From positions 620,001 through 684,000 of the forward strand of contig NZ_LQZQ01000045.1 of the NCBI RefSeq assembly GCF_001593005.1: 64,000 nt of DNA. The letters are read 5' to 3'. A program made the position numbers and the translations under genes. Source of the stretch: Roseivirga ehrenbergii (GTDB lineage: Bacteria > Bacteroidota > Bacteroidia > Cytophagales > Cyclobacteriaceae). Numbering within the stretch: position 1 is the stretch's first letter; the number at the start of each line of letters is the position of its first letter. Under the pieces are notes generated by a model. The model searched no databases. It was not told where the DNA came from and saw only the letters and a list, made by a program, of their open reading frames with translations. This document shows positions 51,737 through 60,729 of this stretch, piece by piece.

Positions 51737-54148
51737 TTACTCGCTTCTTAACGCATCTACCGGATTTGATCTGGTGGCCAAAATTGATCGGTAACTTACC
51801 GTCAGCAAGGCAATCACCATGGTCATCAATCCCGCTACAATAAATGCCATTGGACTGATGTTCACGTGATAGACGAATCCATTCAACCAATTTTTCATGA
51901 TCCAAAAAGCAAAGGGGCTCGCAATGATAAAGGCAATGAATACTTGCTTCGCGAAAGTGGATGAAAGTAAATAGAACAAGCTCAACTGACTGGCGCCTAA
52001 CACTTTTCGGATACCCAATTCCTTGATTCGTTTTTCAACCGTAAACGAAGCCAAACCAAATAGGCCCAAACAAGCCACGAAAATACTGAGCCCAGCTCCC
52101 ACTTTATAAATCACACTGGCTTGTGTTTCGGCCTGATAGAACAAGGCGAGTTGACTGTCAAGAAAATGAGTTTCAATCACCGAGGCCTGGTCAAACTTAT
52201 TATGAACTGCCGTTAAATCTTCAATCATCTTTGCAGACGCTCCGTTTTTTGTGGTTCTCACAGTAAAATAGTCTATGCCGCTAAAAGGTGCATTCCAATA
52301 GCCTAGAATTATAGGTTCTACCTTTTTGTGTAACGACTGAAAATTGAAGTCTTCCACCACTCCAATCACTTGGACTCGCACATTGCCATTTCCACTAATC
52401 ACTTCAATGGTTTCTCCAATAGGGTTTTCTAAGCCAAAAGCTTTTACGGCAGCTTGGTTCAATAAAACTTTGGTGCTATCAGCAGAATCATTACCGCTAA
52501 AGCTATTACCAACCGTTAATTTGAAGCCGAATGTCTCCAAGAGATTTTCATCAAAACCCATATAAAAAGTACGAAGAGAGTCCGTGCTTTGACGATTGGC
52601 TCCATTCAATACAACATTGACTTCATTGATACTTTTCCATTCTCCCGGTACTCGGGTTGAAACACTTACCGATTCGACACCAGGCACATTAGATAATTCT
52701 GTACGCATGGCTTTAAAATTGGCACGAACATTAGCATTATTAATATCAATCACCACCAAGTCATTTTGATTGAAGCCTAGATTTTTGTCCTTAATAAAAT
52801 TCATCTGATCACTGACGATAATGGTGGAAATGATCATAATGATAGACATGCAAAACTGACTGATCACCAATACTTTTCTTAAAGCGAATGGGCTACTGGT
52901 TTTGCGCTCCCCTTTTAGTACATCCACTGTTTTAAAACGGGTCATGAAAAAGGAAGGATATATCCCAGAGAGCAGGGCAATAACAGCGGTAAGCCCAAGT
53001 AACATTGGCATATAATCGCCTAAAGTAGACCAGCTAAAATCGAAATTCTTTTGAGTAAGGTCATTAAAGAATGGCATGCTGAGGTCAGTCAAACCAATGG
53101 AAACAATTAGAGAAATAAATGTGATCAATAGCGATTCCATCAAAAACTGAGTGACCAACTGTTTTTTTACCGCTCCTACTACCTTTCTAATTCCAATTTC
53201 TTTTGCTCTAAACACCGCTCTAGAAGTCGCTAAATTCATGTAATTGACAGAAGCAATTACGATTAGAAATACTGCTATGGAAATGAAAATTATGATGTAA
53301 CTCCTATTTCCATTACTCTCCGCCAGACTACCTTCAATATTGGCAGAATCGAAATGAATATCTGTCAAGGCCTGAAATTCATAGTCCACCATGTCGTCAA
53401 AAGGAGCCCCCATCCTTTCATTCGCAATCGCTTCTGCTTTCTTCTGAACTTCTGCCATATCGGCTCCTTTGGCCAAAACTAAATAAGAAGCTGGACCAAT
53501 TTCTTCCCAACTAGTAAACATTCTGGTCCATTGTGGATTATTGAAATTCTGAGAAAGTAACATCTCAAACTGAATGTGCGAATTGGCGGGAGTATTCTTG
53601 GCAATCCCCGTTACTATAAACTCACCGGCAAATGGCGAGGTAATAGTTCTACCTAGTACATCGGTTGTACCAAAATAACGAATGGCTTCATTTTCACTCA
53701 AAACCGCAGAATTGGGTTCAGCCAATGCTTTAACCCTATCTCCTGCCAAAAACTCAAAATCAAATACTTCGAAGAAAGATGGATCGGTGATGAAGTAATT
53801 TCGTTGTGCAAAACGCACCCCATCTATGGTGAAATTCATATGCCCACCCCGCATGAACAAGGTAGTAGCCTTGGTTACCTCTGGCAATTCTTCCACCAAA
53901 GTAGAGGCGAATATTGCTGAACTCGCTGCAAATTTTCTTGGTGCTTCCCCTGTTTTGTCCACAACGATAACCCGTACAATATCATCCGACTTACTGTGGA
54001 ACTGATCGAAGGAAGTTTCATCCTTTACATAGGTGAGCAAAAGTGTGGCTCCAGTAATACCAATGGCCAAGCCAAGGATATTAATAAAGGCGTAGCCCTT
54101 ACTTCTGGCAAGGGTACGAAAGGCGATTTTAAAATAGTTTCTAAGCAT
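51737..54148 (-). CDS. FtsX-type ABC transporter permease (MacB-like), second of pair
   Basis: 803 residues with no PadR-linked prefix. TM1 starts at residue 20 (YAFINILGLAIGITGATLLL), then a periplasmic domain, three TMs (about 280-430) with AKEIGIRKVVGA, a second periplasmic domain, and three C-terminal TMs with IKELGIRKVLGAS. It likely works with an ATPase encoded elsewhere to export a substrate or move it across the envelope. It starts 23 bp after the other permease's stop, so the two are in one operon, facing the NtrC-type regulator gene. Confidence 0.92.
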   Translation of the reverse strand: MLRNYFKIAFRTLARSKGYAFINILGLAIGITGATLLLTYVKDETSFDQFHSKSDDIVRVIVVDKTGEAPRKFAASSAIFASTLVEELPEVTKATTLFMRGGHMNFTIDGVRFAQRNYFITDPSFFEVFDFEFLAGDRVKALAEPNSAVLSENEAIRYFGTTDVLGRTITSPFAGEFIVTGIAKNTPANSHIQFEMLLSQNFNNPQWTRMFTSWEEIGPASYLVLAKGADMAEVQKKAEAIANERMGAPFDDMVDYEFQALTDIHFDSANIEGSLAESNGNRSYIIIFISIAVFLIVIASVNYMNLATSRAVFRAKEIGIRKVVGAVKKQLVTQFLMESLLITFISLIVSIGLTDLSMPFFNDLTQKNFDFSWSTLGDYMPMLLGLTAVIALLSGIYPSFFMTRFKTVDVLKGERKTSSPFALRKVLVISQFCMSIIMIISTIIVSDQMNFIKDKNLGFNQNDLVVIDINNANVRANFKAMRTELSNVPGVESVSVSTRVPGEWKSINEVNVVLNGANRQSTDSLRTFYMGFDENLLETFGFKLTVGNSFSGNDSADSTKVLLNQAAVKAFGLENPIGETIEVISGNGNVRVQVIGVVEDFNFQSLHKKVEPIILGYWNAPFSGIDYFTVRTTKNGASAKMIEDLTAVHNKFDQASVIETHFLDSQLALFYQAETQASVIYKVGAGLSIFVACLGLFGLASFTVEKRIKELGIRKVLGASQLSLFYLLSSTFAKQVFIAFIIASPFAFWIMKNWLNGFVYHVNISPMAFIVAGLMTMVIALLTVSYRSILATRSNPVDALRSE

Positions 54149-54171
54149 GTTGTGTTGTTTTTGAGTTTATT

Positions 54172-56553
54172 TTATTCGCTTTTCAAGGCGTTTATTGGGT
54201 TGGCTTTAGCAGCTTTAATGGCTTGTAAACCAACGGTAATAAGTACAATCACTAGAGAAATAACCAACGCGACCACGAAGGGTATTACACCAATATTGGT
54301 AGTATAAGCAAAGTTTGAAAGCCATTCTTTTCCAGCCCCAAGTGCCAAAGGAATTGAGATAACAGCAGCTATGGCCAACACCATTAAAAACTCCTTGAGA
54401 ATGATGAAATTGATATTGGTGCCAGAGGCTCCTAAAACTTTACGAATCCCGATCTCTTTCAATTTTCGCTCAATCACGAAAGTGACCATGCCGAATAAGC
54501 CTAAAGCGGTGAGTACAATGCTCACAATAGAAAAGAAGCTAATGGCCTTCAACAGTCTAGTTTCGTTGGCATAGAACCTTGCAAAGTCATCATTCACAAA
54601 ACTGTAGGTAAATGGTTGATCTGGTTCAAATTCAGCCCATTTGCTTTCTAAGAATGCAAGTGTCTCTGTAATATTTTCGGCCTTAATGTTCACCGATAGG
54701 TTCCATAAATTTCTGTTGGCAATTCTAAAAGCTACCGGACTTATTTTCTGATGAAGCTTTTGAAAGTGAAAATCCTTCACCACGCCTATAATCTTCATTC
54801 CCCTGTTATTGGGGTTATAAAGTGTCACTTCGTCTTCCATCGGATTATCTAAACCGAGTTGAGCGATAAAAGCTTCGTTTACGATCAGCGCAGTCGAGTC
54901 TGATGAAGATTGAGGATCGAAATCTCTACCATTCACCAACTCCAAATCATAGGTTTTGATAAAGTCGAAGTCTACTCCAAAAATGGTGGTGACTGCGCTC
55001 AAGTCAGGATTGGTCTTGGACATCATCGGCCCAGAGTTATTTGTATAGCCGCTTCCCAATACATCGGTGCTCACCGATGAAGCTACCACACCCGGATAGG
55101 CATCAATTTCACTTTTGAAGGATCTATAATTTCTACTTAAATTTTTGGTGGAAACACTGAATGTAATGACTTGATCTTTGTTAAAACCTAAATCCTTATT
55201 GTGCAAAAATTCATTTTGTCTAAATGTGATTACGGTGACAGCGATCAAAAATATAGAGATCACAAACTGAACAAACATCAATGTTTTACGTGCCCTTCCT
55301 CCTTTTAAAGATTCACGTGCCGAAGCTTTAAGTGCCTGAGAAGGCTGGAATGACGACAACACTAAAGCAGGATAAAGACCTGAGAACAAGGATGTAAAAA
55401 GGACAACACCCAATAAAACAGGCAGTAATCCCTCGTTCATTAAAGTGGCCGTGGTGAATTCTTTACCCGTCAGCTGATTGAAGGACGATAAGCCTACATC
55501 AATCAACAAAATGGAGAATATCGCGGAGATGATCGTAATCAGAATGGCCTCACCTAAGAACTGACGGATCAGCTGCCCTCTGTGCGCTCCCATTACTTTT
55601 CGTACACCCACCTCCATCGATCGCCTCGCTCCTTTTGCAGTCTGTAAATTGATGTAGTTGATACAAGCCACCAACAAAATGATAATGGCAATAAATAAGA
55701 GCGTTTGAATGGCTGAAGCACTCCCCGATGCGAAAGACATAAACTGAATGTCTCCAGATTTTAAATACATATCTGTAACGGGTAGAAACTCATAGCTGAA
55801 GTCTCCATCAAAGTCTGGTTCGTTGGCTAACTTATCATTCTTTAAAGCTCGAACTTCATCAATACTGGCTCCTGGCGTGGTTTTTACATAGGTGTAAAGC
55901 GAGTAAGCAAAGCCTTTAGCGGGTTGCGAGCCATCAGGAAAAGTCATTTCCCACGGAATAATCGCTTTAAATTTGATATGTGAATTCTTAACGTCAGCCG
56001 CAATACCCCTCACTACCAGTGCTTTGTCAGACGAAACCCCAGCCATGGTTACTGTTTTTCCAATGGCATTGGAAGTACCGAACAGGGCAATGGCGGTGCT
56101 TTCTGTAATTACAATGGAAGAAGGGTCATTCAGTACTTGGGCTGCATTTCCTTCGATTAAAGGGAAACCAAAAAACTCGAAGAAGTTGCTGCTCGCATAC
56201 CAATAATCAATGTTCAGTTTCTTGGTCGAGTTATTTTCTGGGTAAAAATCACTGCTGTTATTTCTAATTATCGCAGTTTCTTTAATTCCAGCATAATTGC
56301 TCGATAAATCTTTGTAGTCATTCTCAATGGAAAGCCCCACTTTTCTTGCATTTACACCAGTTTGAGTGCCATATAGAAAATACGTATTCTCTCTTTCAGG
56401 AATGAAATCATCCATATTATATTCATACTGAACATAAAGCAATAGAAGTAGGCTGCATGAAATCCCTAAAGTAAGACCAATCAGGTTGGTGCCAGTTACC
56501 AATTTGTTTTTCCAGAGGTTACGAATAGCGAGTTTGAAGTAGTTCTTAATCAT
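54172..56553 (-). CDS. FtsX-type ABC transporter permease (MacB-like), first of pair
   Basis: The start is the ATG at 56551-56553 (MIKNYFKLAIRNLWKNK), which places the membrane entry as in its neighbour; an upstream ATG adds 11 residues. 793 residues with the same two-half layout: TM1 (LVTGTNLIGLTLGISCSLLL), SMEVGVRKVMGAH in the first half, LKEIGIRKVLGAS in the second. It is clearly paralogous to the downstream gene. Divergent from the NtrC-type gene with a 224-bp region between, so that regulator may control it. Confidence 0.92.
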   Translation of the reverse strand: MIKNYFKLAIRNLWKNKLVTGTNLIGLTLGISCSLLLLLYVQYEYNMDDFIPERENTYFLYGTQTGVNARKVGLSIENDYKDLSSNYAGIKETAIIRNNSSDFYPENNSTKKLNIDYWYASSNFFEFFGFPLIEGNAAQVLNDPSSIVITESTAIALFGTSNAIGKTVTMAGVSSDKALVVRGIAADVKNSHIKFKAIIPWEMTFPDGSQPAKGFAYSLYTYVKTTPGASIDEVRALKNDKLANEPDFDGDFSYEFLPVTDMYLKSGDIQFMSFASGSASAIQTLLFIAIIILLVACINYINLQTAKGARRSMEVGVRKVMGAHRGQLIRQFLGEAILITIISAIFSILLIDVGLSSFNQLTGKEFTTATLMNEGLLPVLLGVVLFTSLFSGLYPALVLSSFQPSQALKASARESLKGGRARKTLMFVQFVISIFLIAVTVITFRQNEFLHNKDLGFNKDQVITFSVSTKNLSRNYRSFKSEIDAYPGVVASSVSTDVLGSGYTNNSGPMMSKTNPDLSAVTTIFGVDFDFIKTYDLELVNGRDFDPQSSSDSTALIVNEAFIAQLGLDNPMEDEVTLYNPNNRGMKIIGVVKDFHFQKLHQKISPVAFRIANRNLWNLSVNIKAENITETLAFLESKWAEFEPDQPFTYSFVNDDFARFYANETRLLKAISFFSIVSIVLTALGLFGMVTFVIERKLKEIGIRKVLGASGTNINFIILKEFLMVLAIAAVISIPLALGAGKEWLSNFAYTTNIGVIPFVVALVISLVIVLITVGLQAIKAAKANPINALKSE

Positions 56554-56681
56554 AGTTTGAGTATTTGACAATGCCCCAATGGCCAATTTTGAACCAAGAA
56601 TATATTTTTCTGTATATCAATAAGTTACGTACAAACATGTCGATTTAAGCCCTTTCAATTGTCCATCAGTAAAACAGGAGT

Positions 56682-56699
56682 GCCCAAAATTGGGCACTT
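56682..56699. promoter_or_regulatory. 18-bp perfect palindrome between permease and regulator units
   Basis: GTGCCCAAAATTGGGCAC reads GTGCCCAA-AA-TTGGGCAC, arms of 8 bp with a 2-bp centre. It lies midway between the divergent permease and NtrC-type genes, as expected for an enhancer-like site of the sigma-54 activator or a hairpin. Confidence 0.5.
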
Positions 56700-56754
56700 T
56701 TCAATAGATTCATATTACTAAAAGTAAATGAATCAGCATATTGTAAACTTGGTA

Positions 56755-56762
56755 TAAATTTG
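56755..56762 (+). promoter_or_regulatory. -7-like element (TAAATTTG) upstream of the NtrC-type gene
   Basis: TAAATTTG fits TAnnTTTG 15 bp before the ATG. No -33 box was seen. The gap also holds a short dyad GTGCCCAAAATTGGGCAC at 56682-56699, a perfect palindrome, which could be a regulator site between the divergent units. Confidence 0.45.
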
Positions 56763-56777
56763 GTGTTTTAGACAGTT

Positions 56778-58148
56778 ATGAAAAACAAAGGTCGAATTCT
56801 AATTGTAGACGATGACAATTATGTGATGCTCTCCATCCGCATTTTATTGGAGCAGCATTATGACGATGTTCGGGGCATTAACAATCCATTACAAATTGAA
56901 ACGGCCTTGGCCGAAAACGATTATGACCTTGTTGTTCTAGACATGAATTTCAAAACAGGCGAAAGCTCTGGAAATGATGGCCTAAACTACCTAAAACAAA
57001 TAAAAAGTATTTCCCCAGAAACCTCCATTGTGCTAATCACGGCCTATGGAGAAATCCATTTGGCCGTAGAAGCCATAAAACTGGGTGCCTTCGATTTCAT
57101 TACCAAGCCATGGCAGAATGAAAAGCTGCTGACCACGGTTTCGGCTGCTTTTCAACTGAATAAATCAAACCATAAGGTCAAAGAATTAAGTTCAAAGCAA
57201 ACAGTGCTGAATGATATGCTGGATGCCCCCTTCACTGAAATTATTGGTGAATCGGAAAAGATCAAGCAGGTTTTTCAGCAAATTGAAAAGGTAGCCCATA
57301 CGGATGCTAATATCCTGATTACGGGAGAAAACGGCACAGGAAAGGAATTGGTCGCTAGAGCGATTCATCGTGCTTCCAACCGCTCTAAATCCATTTTTGT
57401 GAATGTTGATATGGGTGCTATTACCGAAACCCTTTTTGAAAGCGAACTCTTCGGACATAAAAAGGGTGCCTTTACCGATGCCAAAACCGACCGCATTGGG
57501 AAGTTTGAAGCAGCCAATGAAGGCACTTTGTTTTTAGATGAAATCGGCAACCTGATTAAACCGCTTCAGGCCAAAATGTTACGCGTTATTCAGGATCGTA
57601 AGATTGTGCCTGTTGGGTCGAATGATGCCAAAGACATTGATGTCCGTTTGATTTGCGCTACCAACGCCAAGCTACCCGAAATGGTCAATGAAGGCGAATT
57701 CAGACAGGATTTGCTGTTTAGAATCAATACCATCGAAATCCACCTTCCTCCCCTGCGCGAACGCAAAGAAGACATTGCAGTGTTGGCCGAGCACTTCATC
57801 AATTTGTATAAAACCAAATATGGAAAGAAAGGCCTTTTTGTACCCGAATACGTCATAGCCAAACTCGAGAAATACGACTGGCCCGGCAACATCAGGGAGC
57901 TTCAGCACAGCATTGAACGTGCGGTAATCATGAGTGATGGCAAACAACTCCATGTTCAGGATTTCAACCTAAGCAGCCAAAATACCAGTGATAACGCACA
58001 GGTAGAGAGTTTTAACCTTGAAGAGCTAGAAAAATGGGCGATAGAGACCTGTATCAAAAAGCACCAAGGAAACATTAGTAATGCGGCTGGAGAATTGGGG
58101 CTGAGTCGTGGCGCCTTGTACCGTAGAATGGAGAAGTATGAACTCTAA
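56778..58148 (+). CDS. Sigma-54-dependent response regulator (NtrC family)
   Basis: 456 residues in three domains: receiver (acidic IVDDDNYVM, phospho-Asp in [12 protein letters not shown], Lys in FITKPW), AAA+ activator (GENGTGKE Walker A, GAFTDA loop that contacts sigma-54, LFLDEIGNL), and Fis-type HTH at the end ([19 protein letters not shown]). It activates sigma-54 promoters. Together with the next gene it forms a two-component pair; divergent from the two-permease unit, which is a likely target. Confidence 0.95.
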   Translation: MKNKGRILIVDDDNYVMLSIRILLEQHYDDVRGINNPLQIETALAENDYDLVVLDMNFKTGESSGNDGLNYLKQIKSISPETSIVLITAYGEIHLAVEAIKLGAFDFITKPWQNEKLLTTVSAAFQLNKSNHKVKELSSKQTVLNDMLDAPFTEIIGESEKIKQVFQQIEKVAHTDANILITGENGTGKELVARAIHRASNRSKSIFVNVDMGAITETLFESELFGHKKGAFTDAKTDRIGKFEAANEGTLFLDEIGNLIKPLQAKMLRVIQDRKIVPVGSNDAKDIDVRLICATNAKLPEMVNEGEFRQDLLFRINTIEIHLPPLRERKEDIAVLAEHFINLYKTKYGKKGLFVPEYVIAKLEKYDWPGNIRELQHSIERAVIMSDGKQLHVQDFNLSSQNTSDNAQVESFNLEELEKWAIETCIKKHQGNISNAAGELGLSRGALYRRMEKYEL

Positions 58149-59517
58149 GCATTTTCAAATTCAGATCATTGTTAGGCTGCTGCTCATCACTGTGGGTTTG
58201 GGCTTTTTGCTGTTCTACATTTTTGAGGACCGCAATTACATTCGCTTGTTCTTTATTGTCATTTTTATCTTGTCCGCTCTGATTGAGCTTTTCTACTACA
58301 TCAATCGGACAAACAAGGACACCAAGAACTTTTTAGAAGCTATTCTCCATAATGATTTCACCCTGAAGTATTCAGCCGATAAAAAAGGCAAGAGTTTTAA
58401 AAAGCTCTATAACAGTTTTAACCAAGTGAACCAAAAGTTCATCGAGGCCTCTCAGCGCGAAGCCAACGAATATCAGTACCTGTCGGTGTTGGTGCAGCAG
58501 CTCGAAATTGGCGTGCTTTCTTATGACGATAAGGAAAGAATTCATTTGGCAAATAAGGCACTCAAGCAACTATTGGGTAAAGAAGAATTGATCACATTAA
58601 ACAGTATAAAGACAATCAGTTCAATACTTTACAAATCCATAATTCAACTAGAGGTTGGACACAATGAATTACTAAAGGTGAATATTCATGGAAGGGAATT
58701 TCAGCTTTCTATCAAGGCTTCTATTTTCAAATTAAGGGGAACCAAATACACTTTGGTTTCTATTCACGACATCCATACCGAACTGGACAATAATGAAATG
58801 ATGGCATGGCAAAAGTTGATTCGTGTACTGACCCATGAAATCATGAATTCGGTGGCGCCTATTACTTCACTGTCTGCTACGCTCAACCATTTTGTAAGTC
58901 AATCACAGGCATCAGGTCATGACTTAACCGAAGCACAGCTCCAATCCCTCCAAGAAGGCCTTGATGCCATACAACACCGCAGCGCAGGGCTCATGACCTT
59001 TACTGAAGCCTACAGAAGTTTAACACGCGTACCCCTACCCAACATTAAGCCAGTTGAAGGTCAACTTTACTTCCAGCGCATTGCTTCGCTTTTTAAGCCT
59101 ACATTGACCCAAAGCAATATTCAGTTCCATATGGAGCTGCCTAAAGAAGCCTTCACCTTAACCATCGACCCAGACTTAATGGAGCAAGCGCTGATTAACC
59201 TACTGAAGAATGCCAAAGAAGCGGTGGAAGCCAGTACGGGTACCATCCGTTTAGTCGTGAAACAACCTAGCCAGTTAGAAGAAAAATCTGGTGGTTTTCA
59301 AATTTCGATTACGGATAATGGCGGAGGCATTCCCCAAGAAATTCAGGAAAATATTTTCATTCCGTTTTACACCACTAAATCCAATGGTTCGGGGGTTGGG
59401 CTCAGTTTAGTCAAACAAATTGTACAAGCCCATAAAGGGGAAATTGGCTTTACTATCGACCAACACAAAGGAACTACTGAGTTTAGGATTAAGCTGGCTG
59501 TAAAAGTTTTAAGTTGA
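58138..59517 (+). CDS. Membrane sensor histidine kinase (NtrY-like)
   Basis: The start is the ATG at 58138, overlapping the stop of the regulator by 11 bp; an ATG ten codons earlier is inside the regulator's HTH and unlikely. 459 residues. Two membrane segments (about 15-55), a PAS-like middle (VLVQQLEIGVLSYDD), DHp with H in RVLTHEIMNSVAP, and HATPase (LINLLKNAKEAVEA, ITDNGGGIP, SNGSGVGLSLVKQI). It should phosphorylate the adjacent NtrC-type protein. Periplasmic loop is tiny, so the signal is probably intramembrane or cytoplasmic. Confidence 0.93.
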   Translation: MNSKHFQIQIIVRLLLITVGLGFLLFYIFEDRNYIRLFFIVIFILSALIELFYYINRTNKDTKNFLEAILHNDFTLKYSADKKGKSFKKLYNSFNQVNQKFIEASQREANEYQYLSVLVQQLEIGVLSYDDKERIHLANKALKQLLGKEELITLNSIKTISSILYKSIIQLEVGHNELLKVNIHGREFQLSIKASIFKLRGTKYTLVSIHDIHTELDNNEMMAWQKLIRVLTHEIMNSVAPITSLSATLNHFVSQSQASGHDLTEAQLQSLQEGLDAIQHRSAGLMTFTEAYRSLTRVPLPNIKPVEGQLYFQRIASLFKPTLTQSNIQFHMELPKEAFTLTIDPDLMEQALINLLKNAKEAVEASTGTIRLVVKQPSQLEEKSGGFQISITDNGGGIPQEIQENIFIPFYTTKSNGSGVGLSLVKQIVQAHKGEIGFTIDQHKGTTEFRIKLAVKVLS

Positions 59518-59686
59518 ACCTTGTACCGATCTACTCTTACTACAGATTACACCACTATAGGTTATAGAAGAATTGATGACTTAAAGATTTTTTTAATAAC
59601 TTTTTAACAAGCACTATGCAGGCACAGGTGTAATTATGCTTATGAGTAAATAACTTAACGGCTCAAACTTATTAACTTTATTAGCT

Positions 59687-60172
59687 ATGAAACTATTCAA
59701 AAAGCTCTCGATTCTAGTACTAATTTTAAGTTATACATCTATTCAAGCGCAAAGCCTTCAACAACAAAAAAAGTACTTCCCAAAAGCTATAAAAAAAATG
59801 AATGTCTTTTTGGGTTCTTCCGAACAAGAGCTTTTAACTAACTGTGATAATTGCGTAGATCAAAAGACAGAAGAATCATTCAGAACGGTATACCTCTCAA
59901 ATTTAGACGATAAAGAGTTTCAATCGGCTATTTTTTATGTAAGTACCAGTAAATCGGAAGTATACGAAGTGATTTTAACTGCAAAAGAGGGCATAGATGT
60001 TAACAAAGTAGCCAATAAGCTTTTTGGAAGCCCAAATGCTGAAAACAATGAATGGCGTTACTTTTCAGATAAGACAAAACAAAAATTCACAATGGCCATG
60101 TGGGTTTTCAAAAACAAACTGGTGATTGCAGGAGATATTCAAGGAAGTGAATGGGAAAAAGGTTTCCAATAG
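59687..60172 (+). CDS. Small secreted protein of unknown function
   Basis: 161 residues with a signal peptide (FKKLSILVLILSYTSIQAQ). Two Cys lie close in TNCDNCVD and may form a disulfide. The rest is a mixed alpha/beta sequence, with EWRYFSDKTKQKFTMAMWVF near the end. No family is recognised. It stands alone between the kinase and the decayed toxin-antitoxin remains. Confidence 0.65.
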   Translation: MKLFKKLSILVLILSYTSIQAQSLQQQKKYFPKAIKKMNVFLGSSEQELLTNCDNCVDQKTEESFRTVYLSNLDDKEFQSAIFYVSTSKSEVYEVILTAKEGIDVNKVANKLFGSPNAENNEWRYFSDKTKQKFTMAMWVFKNKLVIAGDIQGSEWEKGFQ

Positions 60173-60242
60173 TATAGGGTGTTGGTTGATTCAAATATTG
60201 TAATTACTTTGTAAATACATATTTTTCCATTTTGGAAATCCG

Positions 60243-60476
60243 ATTATAAAAATTGGAAACTCAAAAGGGCTAAGACTTTCCAAAGATATTCTGACACGCT
60301 ACAACATTAAAGATACCGTTGAAATGGTTCTTGAGAATGGATATATCATTTTAAAACCTACAGAACAACCTCGCAAAGGATGGGAGAAAGCTTTTAAAGA
60401 AATGCACGATCGCGAAGATGATCAGCTATTAATGAATGATGTTTTCGAAGACGAAAACTATTTGGAATGGAGGTAA
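60243..60476 (+). pseudogene. MazE-type antitoxin missing its start
   Basis: The frame IIKIGNSKGLRLSKDIL, then VLENGYIILKPTEQP, RKGWEKAFKEMH and DVFEDENYLEWR is clearly an AbrB/MazE antitoxin, 77 codons to the TAA. There is no ATG in frame; the frame is open upstream only to a TAA near 60200 with no start codon that fits. The usual beginning (Met plus a few residues before IIKIGNS) is lost. So the antitoxin gene is probably dead, unless a rare ATT/ATA start is used. Confidence 0.75.
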
Positions 60477-60480
60477 AACA

Positions 60481-60546
60481 ATGTACCCTCATCTTTGTCA
60501 ACCCTTGAATCCAACTACAAAAGAGCTCCCGGTTACCCCATCGTAG
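60481..60546 (+). pseudogene. MazF-type toxin remnant
   Basis: Directly behind the antitoxin a strong ribosome site GGAGG (60469-60473) and an ATG at 60481 open a frame of 21 codons that includes LNPTTKELP, like the MazF start region LNPT...K.TRP, and then stops. The rest up to 60729 has no intact toxin frame. So the toxin has decayed and the antitoxin with it. Confidence 0.5.
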
Positions 60547-60729
60547 AAACCATTCTCACGAGTATCAAATAGCGTGGTTTGGTTATGAATTAGCTCCTCA
60601 ATCGCCTACTAAATTTTGCACTAGAAAGGATTTACAGAACAACCCACATTTTTTTAAGGAAAACCCAAAACTTTATGCTTTATCAAATAGTTGGTTTTTG
60701 AGAAAATCTTAAATCTAAATCGATCAATC

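Noticed and set aside
60547-60729. Intact MazF toxin in another frame
   Set aside because: All frames are closed by stops within a short distance and none carries the later MazF motifs.
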